Origin: Mesorhizobium sp. M7A.F.Ca.US.008.03.1.1
Lineage (GTDB): Bacteria > Pseudomonadota > Alphaproteobacteria > Rhizobiales > Rhizobiaceae
Assembly (NCBI RefSeq): GCF_003997495.1
Contig: NZ_RZRU01000002.1
Coordinates: forward strand, 1 to 64,000
DNA: 64,000 nucleotides
Direction of reading: 5' to 3'
In this document: piece by piece, positions 47,834 to 55,315 of the stretch
How positions within the stretch are numbered: the first letter of the stretch is position 1
Layout of the letters: the number at the start of each line of letters is the position of its first letter
The notes under the pieces: generated by a model
The model's database searches: none
The model's input: the letters and a program-made list of their open reading frames with translations, nothing else
Told to the model about the DNA's origin: nothing
Program-made: the position numbers and the translations under genes

Positions 47834-48565
47834 TCGCGAAGTCCTCGATTGTCGGCAGCCTCGGCGCTGGCTGCGGCAGCGCTCGTTTTGGCAATCACCC
47901 TCCCCACCTTCGCCGATGCCCTGCCCGCCAGCTTCGTCCGGCTCGCCGATGTCGACCCCTCGATCCGCCAGGACATCCGCTACGCCGGATCGGACAATTT
48001 TCTGCATCGCAAGGTAAACGGCTATGACGCGCCGGTGTGCATCCTCACCGAGCAGGCGGCAAAGGCACTCTCCGAGGTCCAGAAGGCGATCGCGGCCAAA
48101 GGCCTGACCCTGGTGGTGTTCGATTGCTACCGCCCTGCCCGCGCCGTCGCCGACATGGGCGAGTGGACGCGTGGGGGCGGCCTGCCCGATCCGCAATGGT
48201 ATCCGAAGGTCAGGCGCAGCGAGCTGATCGCCAAGAGCTATGTCGGAGAACTATCGACCCATTCACGTGGTTCGACCGTCGACGTCGCCATCGCCCGAAC
48301 GGACCGCAGGTCCAGCCCGAACCCAGCCTGTGGCGCGGTCAATGCCGACACGCTCGATTTCGGTACCGGCTTCGACTGCTTCGATCCGATGAGCGAAACC
48401 GGCCACCGCGGCCTCGCCAGCGAAGCAGCGGCAAACCGCAAGATGCTCGTCGATACCATGCGTGTTGCCGGCTTCAGGAACTATGCGCGGGAATGGTGGC
48501 ACTTCACGCTGACAAACGAACCGTTCGCCAGGCAGCGTTTCGACTTCCCCATTACCGCCGATTGA
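47807..48565 (+). CDS. D-alanyl-D-alanine dipeptidase (VanX/DdpX-like), exported
   Basis: A 252-residue periplasmic zinc peptidase of family M15D with an N-terminal signal sequence ([20 protein letters not shown]). The zinc site is visible: [14 protein letters not shown] supplies His and Asp, and EWWHFTL supplies the catalytic Glu and third ligand. It hydrolyses D-Ala-D-Ala dipeptide released from wall turnover. The ATG at 47807 lies inside the right arm of the inverted repeat; a TTG near 47849 or an upstream ATG at 47660 are other options, so the start is uncertain. It follows pbpC on the same strand. Confidence 0.85.
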   Translation: MAGRPEGGASRSPRLSAASALAAAALVLAITLPTFADALPASFVRLADVDPSIRQDIRYAGSDNFLHRKVNGYDAPVCILTEQAAKALSEVQKAIAAKGLTLVVFDCYRPARAVADMGEWTRGGGLPDPQWYPKVRRSELIAKSYVGELSTHSRGSTVDVAIARTDRRSSPNPACGAVNADTLDFGTGFDCFDPMSETGHRGLASEAAANRKMLVDTMRVAGFRNYAREWWHFTLTNEPFARQRFDFPITAD

Positions 48566-48660
48566 GGCACCGGACCAAATACCACCCTTGCCTCGGTACC
48601 GCCCATTGCTAGATAGGCTGAGTGGCTGGCAGGGATTCTTCCTTTGGGCGCAAGAGGAAA

Positions 48661-48702
48661 ATATTTCTCCAAACAACGAAACGGCGTCGGATATTTTCTC
48701 CA
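48661..48702. promoter_or_regulatory. Repeated ATATTTTCTCCA motif upstream of sbp
   Basis: ATATTTCTCCA at 48661-48671 and ATATTTTCTCCA at 48691-48702 lie 80-120 bp before the first sulfate-binding protein gene. A similar ATATTTTCCCAC is found at 53429-53440 before the second. The shared motif suggests a common activator or promoter element for sulfate uptake. Confidence 0.4.
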
Positions 48703-48738
48703 GAGGGGCAAAAAAGGCAAGATTGAATGCATCTAATT

Positions 48739-48755
48739 TCTACCAATTCGGTAGA
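48739..48755. promoter_or_regulatory. Palindrome TCTACC-N5-GGTAGA upstream of sbp
   Basis: A 17-bp inverted repeat with perfect 6-bp arms ends 28 bp before the sbp start codon and 18 bp before its GGAGG ribosome site. The position suits a repressor operator overlapping the transcript start. Confidence 0.4.
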
Positions 48756-48782
48756 TTTGGCGCGGGTTCAACGGAGGCAGAA

Positions 48783-49811
48783 ATGACCAAACCTCATTTC
48801 AGGAAACTGCTCGGCGCACTGGTCGCCACGTCTGTCCAGTTCGGCACGCTCGGTTTCGCGTTTGCCGATACCACCATTCTCAACGTGTCCTACGATCCGA
48901 CACGCGAGCTCTACAAGGCCTATGATGAAGCTTTCGTCGCCCACTGGAAGGCCGAGACCGGCGAGACGGTCACCGTCCAGCAATCGCATGGCGGATCGGG
49001 CGCCCAGGCCCGCGCGGTGATCGATGGCCTCGACGCCGACGTGGTGACGCTGGCACTCGAAGGCGACATCAACGCCATCGTCTCGAAATCGAAGAAGATC
49101 AATCCGGACTGGCGCACCAAATTCGAAAACAATTCAGCGCCTTACACCTCGACCATCATCTTCCTTGTGCGCAAGGGCAATCCCAAGGGCATCCACGACT
49201 GGAGCGACCTCGTCAAGGACGGCGTCCAGGTGATCACGCCCAACCCCAAGACCTCCGGCGGCGCACGCTGGAACTATCTCGCCGCATGGGCTTACGCCAA
49301 CGCTAATGACGGCGGCGACGAGGCCAAGAACAAGGAATTCGTCGGCAAGCTCTACGCCAATGCCCCCGTGCTCGACACGGGTGCGCGCGGCTCGACCGTG
49401 ACCTTCGCGCAAAAGGGCATCGGCGATGTGCTGATCGGCTGGGAAAACGATGCCTATCTGGCACTCGACGAATTCGGTGCCGACAATTTCGACATTGTCT
49501 ACCCGCCGACATCGATCCTGGCCGAGCCGCCGGTGGCGATTGTCGACGCCAATGTCGATGCCAAAGGCACGCGCAAGGTCGCCGAAGCCTATCTGGGCTG
49601 GCTCTATTCCAAGGAAGCGCAGACGATCATCGCCAAGAACCACTATCGTCCGGCCAAGCCCGAACTCGTGGCTCCGGCGGATCTGCCCAAAACACCTGAA
49701 ATCAAGCTGATCTCCATCGACGATCCGCTTTTTGGCGGCTGGAAGAAGGCACAGCCTTATCATTTCGGCGATGGTGGTATATTCGACCAGATCTACAAGC
49801 CGGCCCAGTGA
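48783..49811 (+). CDS. sbp: Sulfate ABC transporter substrate-binding protein
   Basis: A 342-residue periplasmic sulfate/thiosulfate-binding protein. The signal peptide ends at about residue 28 (TLGFAFA). Family segments LNVSYDPTRELYKAYDEAF, SHGGSGAQARAVIDGLDADVV and PNPKTSGGARWNYLAAW are present; these contain backbone and side-chain groups that bind sulfate. The ATG follows GGAGG (48773-48777); upstream in-frame codons add 65 non-signal residues. It is first in the sbp-cysT-cysW-cysA operon, 22 bp before cysT. Confidence 0.93.
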   Translation: MTKPHFRKLLGALVATSVQFGTLGFAFADTTILNVSYDPTRELYKAYDEAFVAHWKAETGETVTVQQSHGGSGAQARAVIDGLDADVVTLALEGDINAIVSKSKKINPDWRTKFENNSAPYTSTIIFLVRKGNPKGIHDWSDLVKDGVQVITPNPKTSGGARWNYLAAWAYANANDGGDEAKNKEFVGKLYANAPVLDTGARGSTVTFAQKGIGDVLIGWENDAYLALDEFGADNFDIVYPPTSILAEPPVAIVDANVDAKGTRKVAEAYLGWLYSKEAQTIIAKNHYRPAKPELVAPADLPKTPEIKLISIDDPLFGGWKKAQPYHFGDGGIFDQIYKPAQ

Positions 49812-49833
49812 GCTAAATCTAGATCAGGACGAT

Positions 49834-50685
49834 ATGACCACAGCACCCGCGCAGGCGGGGTGGCGGTTCAGACAGCCGAGTGTCATTCCGGGTTTCGGAT
49901 TGACGCTCGGCTTCTCGCTTGCCTACCTCACCCTCATCATCCTCATCCCACTGTCGGGACTGATCTGGCGCTCGGCCGCCCTTGGCTGGCCCGAGTTCTG
50001 GGCGATCGCAACCGACCGCCGCACCATCAATGCGCTTGAGATCAGCTTCGGCACCGCCTTCATCGCGGCTGGCGTCAACGTCGTCTTCGGCACGCTCGTC
50101 GCGTGGGTGCTGGTGCGCTACCGCTTTCCCGGCCGCCGCATCGTCGATGCCATGGTCGACCTGCCCTTCGCGCTGCCGACGGCGGTGGCTGGCATCGCGC
50201 TGACCACGCTCTATGCGCCGAACGGCTGGATCGGTAAATTGCTGATGCCGCTCGGCATCAAGGTCGCCTATACGCCGCTCGGCATCATCATCGCGCTGAT
50301 CTTCATCGGCCTGCCTTTCGTCGTGCGCACCGTGCAGCCGATCATGGAGGAGATCGACAAGGAGGTGGAGGAGGCCGCCGCCACGCTTGGCGCCAGCCGC
50401 TTCCAGATCATCACCCGCATCCTGTTTCCGGGCCTGGCGCCGGCCATCATCACCGGCTTTTCGCTGGCCTTCGCGCGCGGCGTCGGCGAATACGGCTCGG
50501 TCATCTTCATCGCCGGCAATTTGCCCTACAAATCCGAGATCGCGCCGCTTCTGATCGTCATCCGGCTTGAGGAGTACAATTATCCGGCGGCGACCGCGAT
50601 CGCGGCGATCATGCTGTTCTTGTCGTTCCTGATGCTTTTGATCGTCAATCTCGCACAATCATGGAGCCGCAAGCGCTATGGCTGA
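49834..50685 (+). CDS. cysT: Sulfate ABC transporter permease CysT
   Basis: A 283-residue inner-membrane permease with six predicted membrane helices, beginning with LTLGFSLAYLTLIILIPLSGLIW. The coupling loop is EEAAATLGASRFQIITRILFPGLAPA. The conserved FARGVGEYGSVIFIAGN region marks the sulfate/molybdate permease family. It overlaps cysW by 8 bp. Confidence 0.93.
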   Translation: MTTAPAQAGWRFRQPSVIPGFGLTLGFSLAYLTLIILIPLSGLIWRSAALGWPEFWAIATDRRTINALEISFGTAFIAAGVNVVFGTLVAWVLVRYRFPGRRIVDAMVDLPFALPTAVAGIALTTLYAPNGWIGKLLMPLGIKVAYTPLGIIIALIFIGLPFVVRTVQPIMEEIDKEVEEAAATLGASRFQIITRILFPGLAPAIITGFSLAFARGVGEYGSVIFIAGNLPYKSEIAPLLIVIRLEEYNYPAATAIAAIMLFLSFLMLLIVNLAQSWSRKRYG

Positions 50686-51562
50686 TCCCGAGATCAAATC
50701 CTACGCACCGCATCACGAGAGCCGTTCGGCGGCGGTCACCGAAAGCCGGCCGGCGCAGGCCGTCCTGATGGCAATAGTCTTCGCTTTCCTTGGCATCTTC
50801 CTGCTCCTGCCGCTGATCATCGTCTTCCACGAAGCACTGGCAAAAGGCGTCAGTGCCTATACGCAATCGCTGAGTGACGCCGACACGCGCTCGGCGATCC
50901 GGCTGACGCTGCTGGTGGCGGCGATCTCGGTGCCGCTCAACATCGTCTTCGGCATCTCCGCCGCCTGGGCGATCGCCAAGTTCGAGTTCAAGGGCAAGGC
51001 CTTCCTGACCACGCTGATCGACCTGCCTTTCTCGGTCTCGCCGGTCATATCGGGCCTCGTCTATGTGCTTTTGTTCGGCGCCCAGGGGCTGCTCGGCGGC
51101 TGGCTGAAAGCGCATGGCATCGTCATCCTGTTTGCCGTGCCGGGCATCGTGCTGGCCACCGTCTTCGTCACCTTCCCCTTCGTCGCCCGCGAGTTGATCC
51201 CGCTGATGCAGGAGCAAGGCAATGGCGACGAGGAGGCAGCACTTTCGCTTGGCGCCAATGGCTGGCAGACTTTCTGGTACGTGACCTTGCCCAACGTCAA
51301 ATGGGGGCTGCTCTACGGCGTGCTCCTGTGCAATGCGCGTGCCATGGGCGAGTTCGGCGCGGTCTCGGTGGTGTCGGGCCACATACGCGGCCTGACCAAC
51401 ACCATGCCGCTGCATGTCGAAATCCTCTATAACGAATACAACGCCGTCGGCGCCTTCGCCGTCGCTTCATTGCTTGCGGGCCTGGCGCTCGTCACGCTGG
51501 TCTTGAAAACACTTCTCGAGATGCGCTACGGCGCCGAGATCGCCGCGACACGCGGACACTGA
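50678..51562 (+). CDS. cysW: Sulfate ABC transporter permease CysW
   Basis: A 294-residue permease, the partner of CysT, with six membrane helices after a polar 25-residue N-terminus. The coupling loop is EEAALSLGANGWQTFWYVTLPNVKWG and the family segment NARAMGEFGAVSVVSGHIRG is intact. The start overlaps the end of cysT and is preceded by a GGAG. Confidence 0.93.
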   Translation: MADPEIKSYAPHHESRSAAVTESRPAQAVLMAIVFAFLGIFLLLPLIIVFHEALAKGVSAYTQSLSDADTRSAIRLTLLVAAISVPLNIVFGISAAWAIAKFEFKGKAFLTTLIDLPFSVSPVISGLVYVLLFGAQGLLGGWLKAHGIVILFAVPGIVLATVFVTFPFVARELIPLMQEQGNGDEEAALSLGANGWQTFWYVTLPNVKWGLLYGVLLCNARAMGEFGAVSVVSGHIRGLTNTMPLHVEILYNEYNAVGAFAVASLLAGLALVTLVLKTLLEMRYGAEIAATRGH

Positions 51563-51575
51563 CAGAGGGATTTGC

Positions 51576-52616
51576 ATGGAAGTTCGCGTTGCCAACGTGC
51601 GCAAGGAGTTCGACCGGTTTCCGGCCCTCCACGACGTGTCGCTCGATATCAAGTCGGGCGAGCTGATCGCGTTGCTGGGGCCGTCCGGCTCCGGCAAGAC
51701 GACGCTGCTCAGGCTCATTGCCGGACTGGAGCGGCCGACGCGCGGAAATATCTTCTTCGGCGACGAGGACGCCTCGCACAAGTCGATCCAGGATCGCAAC
51801 GTCGGCTTTGTCTTCCAGCACTATGCGCTGTTCCGGCACATGACGGTGGCCGACAATATCGGCTTCGGCCTGAAGGTCCGGCACGGGCCGTCGCGCCCGC
51901 CGGCGCATGAGATCCGCCGCCGCGCCTCCGAGCTTCTCGACCTTGTCCAGCTTTCCGGGCTGGAGAAGCGCTATCCGGCGCAGCTTTCCGGCGGCCAGCG
52001 GCAGCGCGTGGCGCTGGCGCGCGCCATGGCCATCGAACCTAAGGTGCTGCTGCTCGACGAACCGTTCGGCGCGCTTGACGCGCAGGTGCGCCGGGAATTG
52101 CGCCGCTGGCTGCGCGAAATCCATGACGCCACCGGCCACACCACCGTCTTCGTCACCCACGATCAGGAAGAGGCGCTGGAGCTTGCCGACCGTGTCGTGG
52201 TGATGAGCCAGGGCCGCATCGAACAGGTCGGCACTGCCGACGATATTTACGACACGCCGAACTCGCCCTTCGTCTACGGCTTCATCGGTGAATCGAGCTC
52301 GCTTCCCGTCAAGGTCGAGAATGGCGAGATCTGGCTCGCCGACCGTCCGATCGGGATTGCCGCGCCCAACGAGCCCTCGGGCGACGCGACGCTCTACTTC
52401 CGCCCGCATGATGTCGAACTGCTGGACGGCTGCAGCGGCTGTATCGCCGGCACGGTCGCTGCCAGCCGCCGCGTCGCCGGCACGCGCCGGGTCGAGCTTG
52501 AGATCGGTGGTGAGCGCCAGCGGGTCGAAATCGAACTGCCGGTCGATCACCCCGCGGCCCAGAAAAGCCGGGTGGCGTTCCGCCCCGGACGCTGGAAGCT
52601 TTTTCCGGCGGCTTGA
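51576..52616 (+). CDS. cysA: Sulfate ABC transporter ATP-binding protein CysA
   Basis: A 346-residue ATPase. Walker A is GPSGSGKTT near residues 35-43, the signature LSGGQRQRVALARA near 133-146 and Walker B LLLDEPFGALD near 156-166. The C-terminal 100 residues form the TOBE-like regulatory domain found in CysA/MalK-type proteins. It lies 13 bp after cysW. The downstream vapC gene is convergent, only 15 bp away, and no clear terminator separates them. Confidence 0.93.
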   Translation: MEVRVANVRKEFDRFPALHDVSLDIKSGELIALLGPSGSGKTTLLRLIAGLERPTRGNIFFGDEDASHKSIQDRNVGFVFQHYALFRHMTVADNIGFGLKVRHGPSRPPAHEIRRRASELLDLVQLSGLEKRYPAQLSGGQRQRVALARAMAIEPKVLLLDEPFGALDAQVRRELRRWLREIHDATGHTTVFVTHDQEEALELADRVVVMSQGRIEQVGTADDIYDTPNSPFVYGFIGESSSLPVKVENGEIWLADRPIGIAAPNEPSGDATLYFRPHDVELLDGCSGCIAGTVAASRRVAGTRRVELEIGGERQRVEIELPVDHPAAQKSRVAFRPGRWKLFPAA

Positions 52617-52631
52617 TCCTCTGGTCGAGGG

Positions 52632-53030
52632 CTACGCCAGCCAGTTCTCGACCTTCAGGCCCTTGATCCGGTTGAACTCTCCCGCGTTGGCGGTCACCAG
52701 CGTGGTGCCCAATGCATAGGCGTGAGCGGCAATAAAAAGATCATTGTGGCCAATGGTCTGGCCCGCGGCTTCAAGCTCGGCACGAAGTGCGCCGTATTCG
52801 ACATCCACCGGCACATCGAGCGGCAAAACAGGAATCTCGGCCAGCAGTTCCTCGACTTTCTTCAGCAGCCTTGCCGATCCCTTCCTGGCGCAGCCGTATC
52901 GCAATTCCGAGGCGACCACGATGCTGGTGCACACGGCATCATCTCCCTCGTGCATCATTGCATTTGCGGCCTTGCCGGCCGGGTTTCGGATCATGTCGCT
53001 GATAATGTTCGTATCCAGCATGAACCGCAT
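52632..53030 (-). CDS. vapC: VapC-type PIN-domain toxin
   Basis: A 132-residue PIN-domain ribonuclease, the toxin half of a type II system. Conserved acidic residues are visible: D6 in MLDTNIISD, E42-43 in ASELRYG, D97 in GHNDLFIAAHA and an acidic residue in the NAGEFNRIKGL tail motif. VapC proteins cut tRNA or rRNA when free of antitoxin. Its ATG overlaps the vapB stop by one base (TGATG). Confidence 0.88.
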   Translation of the reverse strand: MRFMLDTNIISDMIRNPAGKAANAMMHEGDDAVCTSIVVASELRYGCARKGSARLLKKVEELLAEIPVLPLDVPVDVEYGALRAELEAAGQTIGHNDLFIAAHAYALGTTLVTANAGEFNRIKGLKVENWLA

Positions 53031-53302
53031 CAGAAAATGTCCTCGGATTTGACCGGCGTGTCATCGATCTCGGGGAAGTCGTCTTCGGGCCCAAGCGGCT
53101 GATCTTTCGCCCATTGGGCGAGCAGCGCGGTAAGGCCAGGTTTGCGAACCGGCTCGATGACAAGACGATCGCCTTCCCGGCTGATCAGGACTTTTTCGCC
53201 GGGAAGCTCGAACTCGACGGGAATGCGCACCGCCTGGCTGCGGTTGTTGCGAAACAGCTTCGCCTCCTTGGGCGGCGTTGTTGAACGACGGTTCTGGGGC
53301 AT
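53030..53302 (-). CDS. vapB: VapB-type antitoxin
   Basis: A 90-residue antitoxin. The N-terminal half is a SpoVT/AbrB-type DNA-binding domain (KLFRNNRSQAVRIPVEFELPGEKVLI); the C-terminal half is acidic and would block the toxin. The ATG at 53302 was chosen because the 33 upstream in-frame residues are hydrophobic and unlike the family, and they run into the tandem repeat. It is cotranscribed with vapC. Confidence 0.87.
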   Translation of the reverse strand: MPQNRRSTTPPKEAKLFRNNRSQAVRIPVEFELPGEKVLISREGDRLVIEPVRKPGLTALLAQWAKDQPLGPEDDFPEIDDTPVKSEDIF

Positions 53303-53312
53303 GGTCGCAGCT

Positions 53313-53338
53313 CTTTTGTATATGCCTTTTGTATATGC
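53313..53338. promoter_or_regulatory. Perfect 13-bp tandem repeat, likely VapBC operator
   Basis: CTTTTGTATATGC occurs twice without a gap (53313-53325 and 53326-53338), 11 bp before the vapB start. TATAT cores of this kind are typical of AbrB-type antitoxin operators, so this is probably where VapBC represses itself. Confidence 0.6.
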
Positions 53339-53493
53339 CATGCAGCACCCCAAAACAAGGCACAGAAAAACTCCAACAAAGGTAGCCATCTTCTGGAACA
53401 AATTCCAACAACAGCCAAGTTATGCGATATATTTTCCCACGACGAGGCCGCGAACCTACGGCGCATGCCTCGTCGCACACCACGCACCCCGGC

Positions 53494-53508
53494 TATGGTC
53501 CGACCATA
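53494..53508. promoter_or_regulatory. Palindrome TATGGTC-C-GACCATA upstream of the second sbp
   Basis: A 15-bp perfect inverted repeat with 7-bp arms ends 25 bp before the ATG of the second sulfate-binding protein gene. It differs from the palindrome before the first sbp. A repressor operator is inferred from position. Confidence 0.45.
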
Positions 53509-53533
53509 AACGCATTGCATCGGAGCCTGTTTC

Positions 53534-54520
53534 ATGAAACGATTTTTCCTCGGGCTTGCCACCGTCGCCGGCCTGTTCCTTGCACCGTCCCAAGCCTGGT
53601 CGGCGGACAAACTGCTCAACGCGTCCTATGATGTCGGCCGCGAGCTGTTCGTGCAGGTCAACAAGGCTTTCATCGCTCAGCATCCGGGCGTCACCGTCGA
53701 CCAGTCGCATGCCGGCACTTCGGCGCAGGCGCGCGCCATCGCCGAAGGCCTTGGCGCCGACGTTGTTACTTTCAACCAGGTCATCGACATCGACTTCCTG
53801 GTCAAGAAGGGCCTCGTCTCGGCCGACTGGCAGAAGGATTTCCCCGACAACGCCTCGCCGTTCTATTCTCTGCCTTCGTTCCTTGTCCGAGCGGGCAACC
53901 CCAAGCACATCAAGGACTGGAACGATCTCGTGCGCGACGACGTGCAGGTGATCTTCCCCAACCCGAAAACCTCCGGCAATGCGCGCTACACCTATCTGGC
54001 GGCCACCGCCTACGCCAAGGAAGCCTTCAAGGGCGACGACGCCAAGGTGAAAGAGTTCATCACCAAGCTGTTCAACAACGTGCCGATCTTCGATACCGGC
54101 GGCCGCGCCGCGACCACCACCTTCGTGCAGCGCGAGATCGGTGATGTGCTGATCACCTTCGAGTCCGAGACGCGCGGCATCCGCAAGGAGTATGGCGACG
54201 ACAAGTTCGAGCAGGTCACGCCGACGGTCAGCCTGCTGGCCGAATTCCCGATCGCGATCGTCGACAAGGTTGCCGACGAGCACGGCACACGCGATCTGGC
54301 CAAGACCTATCTCGACTTCCTCTACACGCCGGAGGGCCAGGACATCGCCGCCCGCAACGGCCTCAGAGCCCGCGACGCCGCTGTTGCGGCGAAATACAAG
54401 GCCGATTTCCCCGATATCCGGCTGCTGACGGTGGAAGACGTTTTCGGCGGCTGGGACAAAGTGCAGAAAGAGCATTTCGCCGCCGGCGGCCTGCTCGACC
54501 AGACCTACGGCAGCCGTTGA
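53534..54520 (+). CDS. Second sulfate ABC transporter substrate-binding protein
   Basis: A 328-residue sulfate-binding protein paralogue. The signal peptide is MKRFFLGLATVAGLFLAPSQ with cleavage near WSA. It shares LNASYDVGRELFVQVNKAF, SHAGTSAQARAIAEGLGADVV and PNPKTSGNARYTYLAAT with the first Sbp but clearly diverges from it. No permease genes follow, so it probably shares the CysTWA complex, perhaps with different affinity or for thiosulfate. A strong terminator lies after it. Confidence 0.92.
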   Translation: MKRFFLGLATVAGLFLAPSQAWSADKLLNASYDVGRELFVQVNKAFIAQHPGVTVDQSHAGTSAQARAIAEGLGADVVTFNQVIDIDFLVKKGLVSADWQKDFPDNASPFYSLPSFLVRAGNPKHIKDWNDLVRDDVQVIFPNPKTSGNARYTYLAATAYAKEAFKGDDAKVKEFITKLFNNVPIFDTGGRAATTTFVQREIGDVLITFESETRGIRKEYGDDKFEQVTPTVSLLAEFPIAIVDKVADEHGTRDLAKTYLDFLYTPEGQDIAARNGLRARDAAVAAKYKADFPDIRLLTVEDVFGGWDKVQKEHFAAGGLLDQTYGSR

Positions 54521-54547
54521 AGGCAGCGATATCTCGGAGCAGACGGG

Positions 54548-54573
54548 AAAGCCGGCGCCCTGCCGGCTTTTTT
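54548..54573 (+). terminator. Rho-independent terminator after the second sbp
   Basis: A perfect 9-bp stem AAAGCCGGC/GCCGGCTTT closes a 5-base loop and runs into a T tract, 27 bp after the stop codon. It separates the second sbp from the Rrf2 gene. Confidence 0.85.
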
Positions 54574-54678
54574 CGTTTTTGAACGCCGAAAACCTGGTTG
54601 TCAGCGGAATATCCGCGTTCTCAGTGCAAAGCGTTACAAAGAATCAACGCGTTTGTGCCTAACGTGCAATTTGGTGGC

Positions 54679-54692
54679 TGTTTCGCGAAACA
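54679..54692. promoter_or_regulatory. Perfect 14-bp palindrome upstream of the Cys-rich Rrf2 gene
   Basis: TGTTTCGCGAAACA is its own reverse complement and lies 85 bp before the Rrf2 start codon in a 256-bp intergenic region. It is a candidate operator, either for this Rrf2 protein or for a LacI-type regulator. Confidence 0.4.
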
Positions 54693-54776
54693 TCATCGCG
54701 TGGCGAGAACGTCATTATTTGCACACAAACAGTCGCCAGATGCGGGTGGTTGGGGCTTTTATGGGTTGATCTGGGC

Positions 54777-55226
54777 ATGCTGACAAAAAAAGGCAAATAC
54801 GGCCTCAAGGCCCTCGTGCATTTGTCTGGCCTCCCGGCCGGCCAATTGGCCTTCGTCAATGACATCGCTGTAGCCAACAACATCCCGAAGAAATTCCTCG
54901 ATGCCATCCTGGGCGAGTTGCGCAACGCCGGCTTCGTCCAGAGCCGCAAGGGCAAGGAAGGCGGCTACCGCCTCGCCCGGCCGGCTTCCGAAATCAAGAT
55001 CGGCCATGTCGTGCGCGTGCTTGACGGGCCGCTGGCGCCGATCCCTTGCGCCAGCCGCACGCAGTATCAACGCTGCGAGGATTGCGACGAGGCCACCTGC
55101 CAGGTCCGCCACATGATGCTGGAGGTGCGGCAGGCAATCGCCGAGGTGCTCGACAATCGCAGCCTCGCCGCCATGCGCGACGCCGACAATGACGATTTTC
55201 CGGTCGAGCTGACGTCGCAGATCTAG
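54777..55226 (+). CDS. Rrf2-family regulator with four-cysteine cluster
   Basis: A 149-residue Rrf2 protein. The winged helix covers residues 1-75 (IPKKFLDAILGELRNAGFV, KEGGYRLARP). The sensor loop has C91, C100, C103 and C108, close to the IscR set C92/C98/C104, so an iron-sulfur cluster is plausible. The ATG at 54777 was chosen since MLTKKGKYGLKAL is the usual family start. Neighbours are the sulfate uptake genes; a role in sulfur or cysteine control is inferred from that and from the CymR branch of the family. Confidence 0.85.
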   Translation: MLTKKGKYGLKALVHLSGLPAGQLAFVNDIAVANNIPKKFLDAILGELRNAGFVQSRKGKEGGYRLARPASEIKIGHVVRVLDGPLAPIPCASRTQYQRCEDCDEATCQVRHMMLEVRQAIAEVLDNRSLAAMRDADNDDFPVELTSQI

Positions 55227-55315
55227 ACCCCGATTGCTGCGCCGCGTTGGCTATCACAACCTTGCACGGCCCAAGCCGACGCAGTAAAGCGGGGTTCGAA
55301 GAACGGGCTGGACCG

